Below, piece after piece: positions 22,981 through 35,300 of a stretch of 64,000 nt of DNA. The position numbers and the translations under genes are program-made. Every line of letters begins with the position of its first letter. The stretch's first letter is position 1. The notes under the pieces were generated by a model. That model was not told where the DNA came from. It searched no databases and was given only the letters and a program-made list of their open reading frames with translations. Origin of the DNA: Psilocybe azurescens (taxonomy: Eukaryota > Basidiomycota > Agaricomycetes > Agaricales > Agrocybaceae); assembly GCA_023853785.1 (NCBI GenBank), contig JAJIRX010000500.1, positions 744,001-808,000 on the forward strand. The letters run 5' to 3'.

Positions 22981-25036
22981 ATGTCCACGGACACAGGATC
23001 TTCTGGAAATGGGTTCAACGCTTTCCAAGATCCAGAGGAAGGGCGTCAAGTCGCTGAGTGATCAGCATTATGGAGCGGTCGAGCAGATGATCACGATCGT
23101 AATCAGCGATACCGAGAGTACCGAAAGCAGCCATCGCCATTGTTCGCCTCGCAGAGGCACTGTGCGCCGGCCTGAGGGAGGGTTCTTGGATGCATTGGGT
23201 GGAAATCACACCCATCATTAGAGGGAGATGGACGCGATAGGAAATCGTGAGCCTTTTTTCGCTTTCCGAGTGTTGCGGGGAGGGCTGAGTCCGGGTATAG
23301 TCTCCCCAGCTCTCAACGGCGAATGGCATGGGTAAGTCCATCGATATCAGTTGGCTAATGGATCCGTATCACCGTTTCGCAGGCAGTTCTGGGCAGGTGG
23401 GCGTATGTGCTGCTGTGCTAGTGTCTCGCCGAGATTGCAGATTACGGTTTGTAAGTTCCGGATCGAGGAGAGCCCGAGGGACTTGGAACGATTGGTGTGT
23501 GTTCTTAGCATTTCTGTGCGGTATTTTTGGAAATGGGCGAGGTACTTTTGAGCGTTGGGAGAGGCGGTCCCGAAAGGGAAGGTGTGTATAAATAAAACAT
23601 CGTCAATAGTCTTGGCCCTTTTGCACCGACCCCGACACAACTTTTTAATTGAATCGATTCTCCGGGTATTGGTTTCACGAAAGAGGACATGAGTGAGTCG
23701 AGGAGACTGATATCTTTGTTGTGGGCTGAGTAGTTTTGACATCAGAAAACGTGGAAGCCCAGTTAGGATATTAAGGTCGACTTTGGGTATCGAGGATTTT
23801 TGAGTGAAGAACTGTTTGTCGGAAGAATGAAGAGTGCCTAACGCTGTCGTAAGTAGTCGAAGGTATGATGGATTCCAAAAATTGCCTGGAGATAGAGACC
23901 GAAAGACAAGACGGAGTTGACGGAGCGTGGAAAGGTCATGAGATGGGAATTAGAGAAGCTGGTGATCAAGCCCACGAGATATGTGGCTAGGAATGGGCAT
24001 AATGCCTGATCAGAGAGAAGGGAACTATTTTATTGAGAGGCAATCGATTTTTATTTAGATTTGATATTCGATTTTAATCGGATGCGAGAAAAAGAATTTG
24101 AAGAAGAGAGAGAACGGTGATAGTGGAGGATAAGGCCTGTTGGCGCGATCGTGTTGCGACTACCCCAACGAACAATGTCGAAATTTTGTATATACGATCG
24201 AATTGAATTGGATTTGGAGTTTGACGCGCGTCTATGGGTCTTGGATGCAATGGACGACATGTATGCAAACCATGTCAGTGGGATGGAGAGCGTCATTGGC
24301 GCAGCAGCTAACCGATAGGGGGTATTTGAGAGAGCACACATGTGCCCATGGTCGATTTCTGGGCGCAGATAGAGAGTATGGTTGTACGAAAGTGTTCGCT
24401 GCTCGAGCTCGATGGGAGAAGCCGCGTGATATGGGGAAGCCTATGATAATAGTCTACAATTAGAGTCGGAAAGACAGGGATGAGCCGAGGGACAGTGAAC
24501 ACGAGGATAATTAGACATGCAAAAGGATAGCGGGAGTATCTCGGTGTTCACTGTTATAGACACGGACCGATCTGTTTTTTGAGGAGGGGTTCACGGGTTC
24601 TGTTCTTCGCGATCGCGCGTGATGTGGGGAAGCGGGGAAGAGATAAACTGACGCAACATCCGAGGATTGACCATGATCTGTGTAGACCAGAGACCCGTTT
24701 ATGGCGACCAGACGGACTGTCTTCGGAGGGGCAAAGAGGAAATAAAAGAGATAAAAGAGATAAATATTCAAGTGAAGGGCATAGATGTAGACTGATGTAC
24801 AGTACATACACCATCTGTTCGAGCGAGTGATTTGGTGATATTTGATGGAAACAAACCAAGAAATGAACTGAGCCATGTCGTTCGTAACGGGGTTAAGAGC
24901 GATATAAATCCGGACAAGCCTGGAAGCAGTTCAAAAAAGCTGATCCAGTAACTCTTCCTTTTCCCATTCTCATATTCCCTAGAATCTCCACTGCTCCTCC
25001 GTTCACTTTATAACCAGTCCTCTTTTCTCTAATACA
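22981..25036. promoter_or_regulatory. Purine-rich upstream region of the bZIP gene
   Basis: About 2 kb in which the + strand is visibly rich in G and A, switching to C/T-rich at about 24,900 just before the bZIP start. It includes a short direct repeat of ATAAAAGAG (24742-24759). Minus-strand open frames (for example 23015-23341) exist but show no domain. It may hold a long promoter or a minus-strand non-coding transcript. Confidence 0.4.
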
Positions 25037-26869
25037 ATGCCTAAGCTGCCCCTTTCTCTTCCAATGTCTCAAATAATCGCCTGCGATGCTCCTCTCCTAT
25101 CTCCAACAGACTCCAACTGGGATATTCAGCAGCCCCTCTTTTCCCCCACTCACGACAACTTCACCTATGCATACTACAACCTGCCCCCTCCCCACCCAGC
25201 TCAGAGGGCTCCCACCCCACGGACTCCCCAGTACCCACTTCTAGGATGCTCAAGATGCGCATGAGCCCAGATGGCAACCAGGATCTTTGTTTGCCCACCC
25301 ATCAGCTCTTTGACTTCCCAGAGGTCGCTAGGCCACCAACCCCCTTCGCGTTCCCCCTCTTTGTGTGTAGAGGTCAATGGACCCTCGGGCAACAACTCAG
25401 GGGATCACTCAGATGATTCTTCTTCCTGTGGCGCCAAGCGCTCAGCCAGTCCAGCTCCTAGTGCCACAAAGAAGCGCGCTGTTGGCGAGCGTATTTCGAG
25501 TAAAGACTTTGTCCCTCCCGATGTTTCCGGTCTCAGCAAACGGGAAGCCCGTCTGGTAAAGAATCGCGCAGCTGCCTTCCTTAGCAGGCAACGCAAGCGC
25601 GAGGAGTTTGAATGCATGGAAGTGTACGTGCTTCGCCTTCTCTCCCCATACTTCCTGCCCCTCTCTTTCTCCATAACCTTTTAACGCTCTTTTGGCTTAT
25701 CTTCTTCATTACGTTTTTTTTTTTTTTTCAATAGACGCGTCGCCGAATTAGAACAGGAAAACGCCCGGCTTCTGGCACTTACCCAAAGCGGAAGCTCCGG
25801 GTCGGCGCCGCAGCATACCCCTTCTGACACTCAACTTGTCTCCGAAGTTGAGCAGCTTAAGGCTCAGCTAGCAGCTGCAAGGGAGCGAGAACTCACACTC
25901 AGCGCCCAATTGGCCTCTACATCTGCCATTCGCGATGTCCCTGTCAAGGTTGAGGCAACAGAGCACCAATTCTCATTGGCATCGCCTCCTCGGCCAACAT
26001 CTGTTCCATCAGCTCACAAATCTGGCGCCAGTCTCGGATTGATGGTTAGCCCATCCTTTAATTATAGCGCTCTGACTGATGACTGATCTCACATGCCAAA
26101 ATAGGTACTGCTCTGCGCTCTGCCAACCCTTCTATCTATGCGAATGCAATCAACGGCCCCTACAAGTTTTGCGATACCCAATCCTTTCCCAACATCTTCG
26201 GCATCTGCTTACGATTATAACTCGTTTCTCCCGAATGAATACGATTGGTCAAAACCAACTGGCAGTTCTCTGATGGATCTTGATTCGGATGATCATCACC
26301 AAGTCTCCACCGTGCGCAAGCTTGAATTCACTGGCACAGACTCAACAGAGTTGGGCAGTCTCGGCGATTTAGATATTTCCTTCGACACCTCCCCATCGGA
26401 CGATGGCAAGATCCGGGTCCGGATACACCCGTCATCGTCGTCGGCGTCCTCTCGGTCGGCGTCCCCGGGAGTATCCTCATTCGATGGCATGAAACCTGAA
26501 ATGTCGCAATCCTCTTCGTCCTTGGCTATGTGGTCAGGAGCCGAATCAGAATCAAATCTTCAAGCCTCGTTTTCATCTCAATTCAGCTCTCTGTCATCTT
26601 ACTCTACAACATCTTCTGATCCGTTCTTGGGCCTCCCATCGAGTGACTTTAGCATGCCTTATTCTCCAGACGGTTCCCTGAGATACGGAAACATGGATGG
26701 GATGTCTTCAGCGTTGAACTATGGTCAGCTATCAGACCCAGCCTTTAGTCTTGGTTCGGAATACAACATTCCCGATAACACGGGTGCGAAACGACGCGTG
26801 AGGATTGCTCTGAAGACTATGCCCCAGGCCGGAGGCGAAGGAGGCGAATGGGAAGTCCAGATTTGCTGA
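25037..26869 (+). CDS. bZIP transcription factor with post-zipper hydrophobic segment
   Basis: Exons are about 25037-25323, 25373-25623, 25735-26044 and 26105-26869. The basic region is LSKREARLVKNRAAAFLSRQ followed by RKREEFECME. It leads into a heptad zipper (VRVAELEQENARLLALTQ) and a second coiled coil (SEVEQLKAQLAAARERELTL). Immediately afterwards comes a hydrophobic run, GLMVLLCALPTLLSM, whose two halves meet at the third intron. The remaining 240 or so residues are Ser/Asp-rich, activation-domain-like, ending with a conserved-looking VRIALKTMPQ and EWEVQIC. The N-terminal half changes frame near the C-rich 25183-25206: frame MSQIIACDAPLLSP before, SEGSHPTDSPVPTSRML after. One missing base would join them; alternatively, translation starts at 25246 and 25037-25264 is an upstream ORF. 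The function is nuclear DNA binding; the target genes are unknown. Confidence 0.85.
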
Positions 26870-29800
26870 GCTTTCGGCTGCTACTGCTACCTTTTCTCTT
26901 CTACTTTCAAAAAAATCACCGCAAAAGTTGATTTCTTAATTCTCCTTTTATTATATTGCTCTATGGTAGAGAACCGCAAAACTGGAGAAGACGGTCCCTC
27001 TTTGCTTACCCCCCGCGAACCTTCTCTTTATATTATTCTTTCCAGGGTCTCTTCTGCCATAGGAGTTCAGCCTCTTTGTCCTCTTCCCTTTATTTACTGC
27101 TTTGTCGAATGCTGTCCGGTCTCTCACCTCTGTATTATAACACAATCAACTCTCACAACCCCATGCTCTCTATGCCTATGCCATGTCCCGCCGTCCACAC
27201 TTATTTTCACGGCACCGCCATTACCACCACTTTCGACCGCTTCGACATCAATACGGAACGCCTGGCACCGACATATCTTATACCGCCGCGTTCCCCCTTT
27301 CATCTGATACCCACTTTATTTGATACTCTTTCTTCTCCTTTTTATGCCCTTCGGTCGGTTGTCACATTACCTCCTATACTACCTATCTACCTACTATTCC
27401 TATTAAAAAAGTAACACGCAACATTGTTACCTACCCTACCAACCTTCCGCCGAAGTTTCTCGGTTCTTTTTCTTTTCTTTTTTCTTTTCGTATACCACTT
27501 TCTCCTTTTCTTTTTGAGTGAGTGGCCTACTTCATTGTACTGCACACCTCAACTCGTACACTCTCTTCGACCCGTCCGCTCGTTCTTGGTTTATATGTGG
27601 ATTTATTATAGCTTCGACCCAACTTTGTATTGTGCATTATGTCCACCCCTTACTATTAGCTCTTTAGTCTTGGGCTATTCAGCTCATCTCTTATATCCAC
27701 ACCCCTTAGACTACCCTAGTATACTCGTCGCCGACAATGTTCCAATATAATAACTTCTTAGTATTTGTATTCAAAACTTTCTATCGACCGACTCTTAGTG
27801 CATTGCCTTTGCCTTCCGATCTGGATCGCCTTTCTTTGCGAGCATTGGTGAGGATATACCGCTGCGGCAATTTTATTACCGAGCTTTGCATATCGGATTC
27901 CGTGGTAACCCGGTGCGAGCGAGAGTGTTCAGTCCGCAAAGTCCAGATTTTGACTGGCCCTGTGGAAACTTGGCCGGGCAGCCTTGTAAGGGCAAGTGGA
28001 TAGATAGGTTGGTTCGAACCTTTGTGTGGGGAAAACTGAGCTCGATATGCTAGGTTGACGGTTTGACAGTCGGCTAGGTTCAGCTCGGTTTGCTTTTTTA
28101 GCTTGGGTTTGGTAAATGTCAGTCAACATTACATACATACTCTCGACACTGGCACGGCTCGTTGGCTTGCGAGTCGCCCTTTGCCGCTCAGAATTTTTTT
28201 CCATCCGCAAGTTATGTCCGCGCACGCGGCTCTCAATCAATGTTTGAGCACTGGACGGCGTTTGCTTCCCATTGCTCCAGAAATGATCTCAAAACACAGT
28301 TATTGAGTATCTATGTCCTCTGGCCGTGGCCGCGGGCCCAAGTATGTTCATTGTTCGGCGGCGCACGCTCTGTCATATCACGGTTGATTTATCGCTCCAG
28401 TTCAGACCCTCCTTTTTGATTTTTTTACCCACTCCCCTGAAGCTTGACAATGGACAATCGTGCTACCATTGATGGGTCGTCGTATTTTTGCAATGGTGCC
28501 TAGTTATGAATGGCCTAAATTTGGATAGGACCCCTTCTGGTTCATCTCACTGGACGACAACGACTATCGCCATTCGCGACCTGGAATTTTTCCGGGGTTC
28601 TGATCTTTGATGGAATGGGTGGAGTGCTACCCTTGTTGATAAGATGGTCGATGGCCTGGACATCAAGCGCCTAAATTGGTTTAACAAACGGCCTTGCAAG
28701 GAATATAGGATGATATCTGAATTGTCAGTGCAGCTCCGCGACGACGGTGGCGAAGGGAGGGAAATACTTAGTAGGAAACTAGGATAGGGACTAGGGGGTG
28801 TGGGAGCGGACTCTAAAATGCGGCTTCAGCACGCGATAACGGAAAGGTCTGATGCCGCTGCTATTGCGATTTCAAGATTAGTACATACCATATGCAAGTG
28901 GGATGTCTATTGCCCCAATCGTTACCGTCATTACTCATGTATTCGAAGGCCATTTTCCGAATGCGCTACAGTATAGCTAATAGTCATTGGAGTAAGTAAC
29001 CGGTCAGACGGAGCCTTATAGAGTCCCGGTTCACTTGTGGGAGCACTATTCGAGAAACATAACTCCGATTATGGTTTTGGGCTTGGTGCCTCGAGGCTCG
29101 CATCCAAAGAGGCCCAAGGCCATGAAAAAACACATGCTGTGGAGTGAGGAAAAAGCACATTGAAGAAAATACATACAGATACTCCGTGCAAGTGAGAAAA
29201 CGACACTGAAGCTGCAGCGGATTGCTTTGAATTTAACCGAAGACATGACGACGATTACGAATGAGCGTATTCTTGATTTTTCCGCTATCACTAGGTTCTG
29301 TACTTTGGTCATAACGGCCTTATAATTTGGAACTGATTCAGTTTGATCTATTGTGGCATGACCTAATTATAACATAAGTGGTCCACAAGAAATTTTTCAA
29401 GGAGTTGAGACTCAAAGTCAAGTTAGATCAACGAAGGGCGAGGGTTAGGCGTCGGGCACAAATAGGTTTTGCTGGTGTCAATTAAGTATGACAGAAATGC
29501 CAGACGATCTGACAAAGTGACAGATACATACGCGCTCTCTTTATTAAGAGTGACGTTGACGTCCAGACACGGGGTTAGATGGTGGAAATTCATTCAAGAG
29601 TGGACCGAAATTGAATCTCATCTCTGCTTGCATTTTGCGAATTGGGCGTTGAGGGATACAGACGATTCCGGAACGGAGACGTCTTTTGCTTCATCGTTGA
29701 TGGAAATGACTTCCAGGTATTGGAGTGGTCGACCTGAAGAAGGCGGGTTATGCGGCGGCTAATAGCTATTAGTGTAGCATTACCCCTCATTATTTCTAGT

Positions 29801-31080
29801 ACTTATTGTGCCGTTTTGGAACTTTTGCCGTGGCCGTGTGGAAACTGGATGGGTAAACTCCGTATTTCCATTACTTCGTGTGAGGATGTTCACGAATTAC
29901 CCGCTCAACCGACGCTCCTGAGCCGCTTTATCGCGTGAAAGGTTGTTTGGGCGGACTGAGTTCGCAGTACTCATTCGCTCTTGGCCCTCTTAATCGGGAG
30001 GAAAGGCTAGATAGTAGAAGAACGTGATGTCCTGTCCCGTAAAACAATTCCGTTCTTGAGTCTAGGGTTTGATCACAGCAACACAGCGTCTCATCTTTAG
30101 ATGGTACAATAATCAGATTAGACGCTGATGGCAGCCCAGCATCGTCAAAAGATGTGTAATGGAAGAATAAAATGAGTGGGAAAAAGGTACTCACCTCTTG
30201 TTATCTGCCATGGTGGTCGATAGATTTGAGATGGATGTATGATGAGGCCTTTGGACTCCTGTAATACCCGTTTACCAACGACAATGTTATGCACGTAAAT
30301 ACCTTGCAGGTTTGGCGTTATGGGTCCTTGCGGTTCCATGGGCCGTGTATGTTCGTACAGCTAGATATCTCGTTCTGGCATAATACAATGGTAAGAAAGC
30401 TTGATAAGTTCCTTAACAGGCTCCAGAACACAGATATATCCACATTGTGCCGATAATCAACCTTTGACTACTTATGAAGCTGGAATTGGTCAATAAGGAG
30501 TTTCTTTAGCTTACATATGACATACAAGGAACACGGTACTCACCCTCATGGTAGACGTTCAACGTCGTGGTGGCTTCCAACATTTGGGTCTTCGTGAGAA
30601 TACAATTCACTATAGCACGTGAATCTCCAAATTCTCTGCACATGGCAAAGGGATGAGGTAGCTTAAATTAAACATTCAAAAATCACAGCTGTGCAAACGG
30701 GTCGAGTTCCATTTGAAGAAGTCAGTAGACATAGTAGATGTTGGTAATAGCAAAAGAGAAAGGTGTGTTGAGTTTGAAGATGTACGTGGCACTTCCACGA
30801 CTTGCATAAGAGCTCCTCGTTCTTAACCCTCATGATCTCTAGTCTTTTACGTGTCAATCGATTACACGAACGTGCATTGACTATATCAACCTTATAAACC
30901 CACTCAAAGCATACTTTCTTGAAGGTAATCCGGAATTCGAGTGCATGCGCCATGGTATCATGTGCCTTCGAAGACGTCTCAATGCATTGTTATCTAGACA
31001 CTCTCCCCAAATAGAACGGGGAACATGACTTAAGAAGCAGACTCTGGTGCTACTGTGCTCCCCTCGACAGAATAATTGCA
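26870..31080. other. Gene-poor region; pyrimidine-rich 3' part of bZIP locus, then no supported gene
   Basis: 26,870-27,760 is strongly C/T-rich on the + strand and probably includes a long 3' UTR of the bZIP gene. From 27,760 to 31,080 only short open frames without recognisable domains were found. A GGTTCGAACC sequence near 28011 resembles a tRNA T-loop, but no other tRNA parts surround it. Confidence 0.4.
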
Positions 31081-33106
31081 ATGGCTTCCCCTAATGCCCT
31101 CGTTTGCTTCACCAATTGTTTACTTCCACAGGAAGATGGAAGTCTTGTCGAAAAGGACTTGTGGATTGATGAAGCAAGTGGAATCATCTTGGATGCTCAG
31201 GTATGTACAGCTCATTGCCCGCCTGTGTGCTGGACCTTTACGAGAAGCTTACGATGAATACAGAAAACGTTCTACTTGCGTAGAGAACGTCCCAGCACGA
31301 TCATTGACGTTGAGGGCAATATCCTCAGGTAGGATTTGCACTTCAAAGACTTTGATCTGCAATACAGCAATCTGGAAGAATATATGCTTACCACGTCATT
31401 TGCTGCTCAGTCCTGGTTTTCTGGATATTCAAATCAATGGCGCCTATGGTTTCGACTTTTCTGTGTATGAAAGCGACGACGACGCATACCGTCAGGGTAT
31501 GCAGATGGTCGCCGAAAGAATAGTGGAAACTGGCGTCACTTCGTATGTCGATTTTTTAAAGCCGTTCCAAATCAAACCGCTCAACGTCAAGTCCTCGTAG
31601 ATTATTGCCAACCATCATTGTATGGTCTCTATTCCTTGCCATGAGATTTCGATATGAACTCACTCGCATACGTTTTTATTAGACTCAGGAAAAATCAATC
31701 TACCCGAAGCTTTTGAGTCTCCTGAAACCATTTTCCACTCTGACTTCAGCTACTCTGTTGGGTTGGCATGCTGAAGGCCCATTCATCGATCTTACGAAAC
31801 GAGGCGCTCACGCACCTGCGTATCTTCTTCCGGCAGTAGACGGATTTAAGTCATTTGAAAACGTGTACGGGTCAGAAAATCTTGTTGACGGTGAAGACTG
31901 GACTATGTCGGACAACAACGGAGCTGCTGTTCGACTGATTACAGCTGCACCTGAAATTCCGGGTGTAATGGCAGCATTAGACGAATTAACTAAGAGGGGG
32001 ATTGCATTTTCCATAGGACACAGGTTGGTTGTTTCTGTTCTGATTGTTCAATTGCTTGAATTTCTCGATTTAGTGTCGCAACAACAGAAGTTGCAACAGC
32101 GGCCGTGCAACATGGGGCACGGTTGATTACGCACCTCTTCAATGCCATGCCCCAGCTACACCATCGGGATCCCTCCATTATCGGTTTATTAGGAGCATCT
32201 CCTCATCTGTCTTCGCCAACTCCTCTCGCTCCTCAACTTCCGTGTGCGCTGCCAGAGGCACTGCCTGTATTAGAACTCCCTGGGGGTCAAGTCGTCGACA
32301 GTCCTGTGGAAAAAGAATTCTCGTCGTTTCAAGCATCATCCGAGGCGTTTGACGACTCTGGGATAATAACTCCCAAAAGGAAAGACACAGTTTTGAATGG
32401 TTCTAACCCACCATTCAAACAGCCCCTCAAGAAACAAAGCAGGCCCAGTTTGCACCTCGAAAAGGGCCAAATCGCAGATATGGCTTTCGAACGTCCATAT
32501 TACGGCCTTATTGTGGATGGGATTCATTGTCACCCTAATTCCGTCCGGGTACGTACAAAGACTCATGGACTGTTGCTGTGGTCACTGAGCTTGTGTTTCA
32601 GCTGGCCTATTCCTCGTACCCTGAAGGGTGCATCCTAATCACAGACGCTATGAAGATTCTCGATCCAAATCTGAAAGACGGTGTGCACGAGTGGCGAGAT
32701 GGAAAACGATTCCTTAAAGAAGGTGAAAGGTTATATATAGAGGGTACAACTACTCTTGCTGGAAGGTGAGTTGCTGCAACATCTTGACCAAATTTCATAA
32801 ACTGGATCTTGACATATCATCCTTCAGTGTCGTGACTTTAGATCACTGCGTCAGGAATCTATCTCGATTTACTGGATGTTCTCTGGGAGAAGCTATAAAA
32901 TGCGCCACATACAACCCTGCCAAGTTCGCATCACCATTTAGCAGAATTTTCGTCTGCTAATATAACTCCACAGATGTTTAGGCATCGAAAACAAGAAAGG
33001 AACTTTACGCCCAGGAGCCCACGCTGATCTCGTAATTGTGGACAGGCAAGGTGTTGTTCATAGCACCTGGGTCAAGGGGACAAAGGTATGGAGCAAAGAC
33101 ATTTAA
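31081..33106 (+). CDS. DAC1: N-acetylglucosamine-6-phosphate deacetylase
   Basis: About seven exons, starting [10 protein letters not shown] (exon 1 is 31081-31200) and ending VWSKDI. Amidohydrolase motifs in order: [17 protein letters not shown], the metal-ligand motif [38 protein letters not shown] (His ligand), [19 protein letters not shown] (His ligand), [23 protein letters not shown] (catalytic Asp), [25 protein letters not shown] and [15 protein letters not shown]. The enzyme removes acetate from GlcNAc-6-P in amino-sugar and chitin catabolism in the cytosol. About 95 low-complexity residues (Pro/Ser-rich, with a charged KRKDTVLN stretch) are inserted between IGLLGAS and [10 protein letters not shown], making the protein longer than bacterial NagA. 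No frame break. Confidence 0.94.
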
Positions 33107-33738
33107 GTTGGTGAACACCGGCTGCAATGATACGTTCAATTGGCATTTGACTACAGCTTGTTAAACAAAGTTTTGAGATTCCATATGTATTGCACTTGTT
33201 TGATAACTTGTTGATAACTACACGCTGTGTCTACTTAATGACTTTTTATTTGGTTGATTTTCGAGTACCAGCATCCTTTAGAAATTAGCCAACGTTAGAA
33301 GATGCACAATGACCGCGCACCATGCCTGTCCTTTCTCTTTGCAAGCAAGAACCTTGGACACAGTCAAGGACAACGTTTGTGTCAGCCAAGCGCCGGCTGC
33401 GTGGTTACGCCGAGTCAGCGCCGAGTCATGACTACATTGAGCAGATGATCACCGCCGCCAAACCGCCGCTCTCTGCCAATTACAGACAGCGCCATGTCCC
33501 AGAGCGCTTCCCTTCCCACAACTTATTACAAGCGCATCGCAGCGGCTGCGACACACCGTCAAGTCATTTAACTGCGTGTCCATAGCGTATATATACAGAA
33601 CAAGTTGAGCTTATTCTGCTGATTCAGTCTCAGTAACACTCTTCAGACGAGCTACAGGGCCCACTAGCTCTTAAAGAAATGCGGAGTTTGTCTTCAACCT
33701 CCCACCTATTTCTTATTTTTTCCCCCTGACAATACCCT
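33107..33738. other. Intergenic, no supported gene
   Basis: 632 bp between two genes on the same strand. An 87-codon frame at 33322-33585 has no recognisable domain. A C/T-rich stretch (33690-33740) precedes the F-box-like start. Confidence 0.45.
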
Positions 33739-35139
33739 TTGCTCTTAACAGGCCGGACACCTAACATGCATATATGTGTAAAGGATGTCGAAACAACCAC
33801 TCCAGATTTGCCACCGGAATTACTAGCTTATATCTTTCAACTCTCTCAACCTCCCCGTTATACGTCGAATAAAAAACCCCGAATAGAGGTGACTATTAGC
33901 CACGTCTCGGGCTACTGGAGGGCAGTGGCTTTGACAGAGCCTCGTCTGTGGACCCATATCGATATTCACTCCAATCGGTCGATAAAGAGAATTGAAAAAT
34001 ACCTACAAAGATCTGGCCCGCGACTTCTCCTCGATATTGACATTGATATCTACAGATATGATAAGGCAATACTGAAGATTCGCTCACTCTCCAAGGCCGT
34101 ATCATTCCAGTCAACTGTGGGAGGCTACATACTTCAAAATATTCATCGAATTCGAAGCCTTTCATGCATATGTTACAACAAACAGACTCTCATCAACATC
34201 ATGAACTCTGTGTCGAGGTTGGCTGCACCTGGTCTCCAACGACTTATAATGAAGTATGACATCGCCTCAGAAACACATCCACGTCCAATCAATCGCAGTA
34301 CACCCGTGTTGAATGCGGGTGCACCTCGTCTGTCCTATCTGGAAACAGATATGATCGACACACGATCAGCTCTGGATTCGCTCCGGAACCTGACTACACT
34401 TGATCTACACTTATTCCAAGGATCCTCTCGCCATACTTACGATTCTTTTGTTGAAATGCTCAAAGCCCCGCTTTCACTCTTATACCTATCCATTGACGGC
34501 TGCATCGATCTTAACTCTTGGCCCCTTCATACCGTTGGACCTCAATTCGAGTTAAGCAAATTAAAAGGACTTCGTTTGGTTGGCAATGGCATAATGGCTG
34601 TGAAGTTTATTCTTTCCGTATCCGCCCCTCAACTTAAGACACTGTGGTTAGACTGCTCCCCCGACAACTTCACCACCTATCTTTTCGATGCTCCTCAAAT
34701 GGCCGCCGTTAATGGACACGTGAAATTTCCAGCACTCAAATATTTAACCATAGTCAACGACACTTTCACACTCTCTGAGAATTTTTCCAAAGTCTTCCCC
34801 ACTATCACACACCTTCATTTCCCCCACGCATATTTCTCTACGACGAGTCGATTAGATAAGGCTCTGGAGATTGGGTGGGCCTCCCTGGATACTCTCGCTT
34901 TTACCATGTACAGAGAGGCACAGACCACTAGAAGTAAACTCTACGTCGTGCTCAACGGTATTTTTGTCCAACGCCGCGCGCAAGGTCATCCTATCAGAAG
35001 GCTCCTGGTCGACAGAGACCATTTTCGCGATATGCTCAAGGTTGCTCCCAGTGTGTCTGGAAATGTGGAAGCAAAAGTCATCAGCAGTACAAACTACGAC
35101 GAAGATTGGTGGAATAAAGTGGATAAACAGAATCTATGA
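33739..35139 (+). CDS. F-box-like protein, single exon
   Basis: An uninterrupted 466-codon frame. Near residues 22-75 it has an F-box-like core (LPPELLAYIFQLSQPP, then ISHVSGYWRAVALTEPRLWT), the pattern of the large Agaricomycete F-box-like families in which W-R-A-hydrophobic precedes P-x-LW. The rest consists of irregular leucine-rich segments (LRNLTTLDLHLFQGS, LSKLKGLRLVGNGIMAVKFI, APQLKTLWLDCSPDNF), probably a curved substrate-recognition surface. Such proteins are expected to link targets to an SCF ubiquitin ligase through Skp1, but this is family inference. The start could also be the Met at 33766. Single-exon structure contrasts with most neighbours and is common in this expanded family. 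Confidence 0.8.
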   Translation: MLLTGRTPNMHICVKDVETTTPDLPPELLAYIFQLSQPPRYTSNKKPRIEVTISHVSGYWRAVALTEPRLWTHIDIHSNRSIKRIEKYLQRSGPRLLLDIDIDIYRYDKAILKIRSLSKAVSFQSTVGGYILQNIHRIRSLSCICYNKQTLINIMNSVSRLAAPGLQRLIMKYDIASETHPRPINRSTPVLNAGAPRLSYLETDMIDTRSALDSLRNLTTLDLHLFQGSSRHTYDSFVEMLKAPLSLLYLSIDGCIDLNSWPLHTVGPQFELSKLKGLRLVGNGIMAVKFILSVSAPQLKTLWLDCSPDNFTTYLFDAPQMAAVNGHVKFPALKYLTIVNDTFTLSENFSKVFPTITHLHFPHAYFSTTSRLDKALEIGWASLDTLAFTMYREAQTTRSKLYVVLNGIFVQRRAQGHPIRRLLVDRDHFRDMLKVAPSVSGNVEAKVISSTNYDEDWWNKVDKQNL

Positions 35140-35300
35140 TACCAACGGACACTGGATACAGTGACAAACTTGTACTCATAGAAAAACTTTGAATTATATT
35201 TAAGCTTGCACTTGTCCCTTGCTTGACGGAGCTGATGGTTTTGCGAGACTCCAATCAAGGTAAAGCGTTGATGATATTACAAAGTAACAGGATACTTTAA
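35140..35300. other. 3' flank of F-box-like gene
   Basis: AT-rich sequence after the stop codon. Nothing further recognised. Confidence 0.4.

Noticed and set aside
26045..26104. Possible unconventional HAC1/XBP1-type intron in the bZIP gene
   Set aside because: It has ordinary GT and AG ends and a normal short length; no Ire1-type cleavage loops were seen.
28005..28025. GGTTCGAACC resembling a tRNA T-loop
   Set aside because: No D-arm box A, anticodon stem or acceptor pairing could be placed on either strand.
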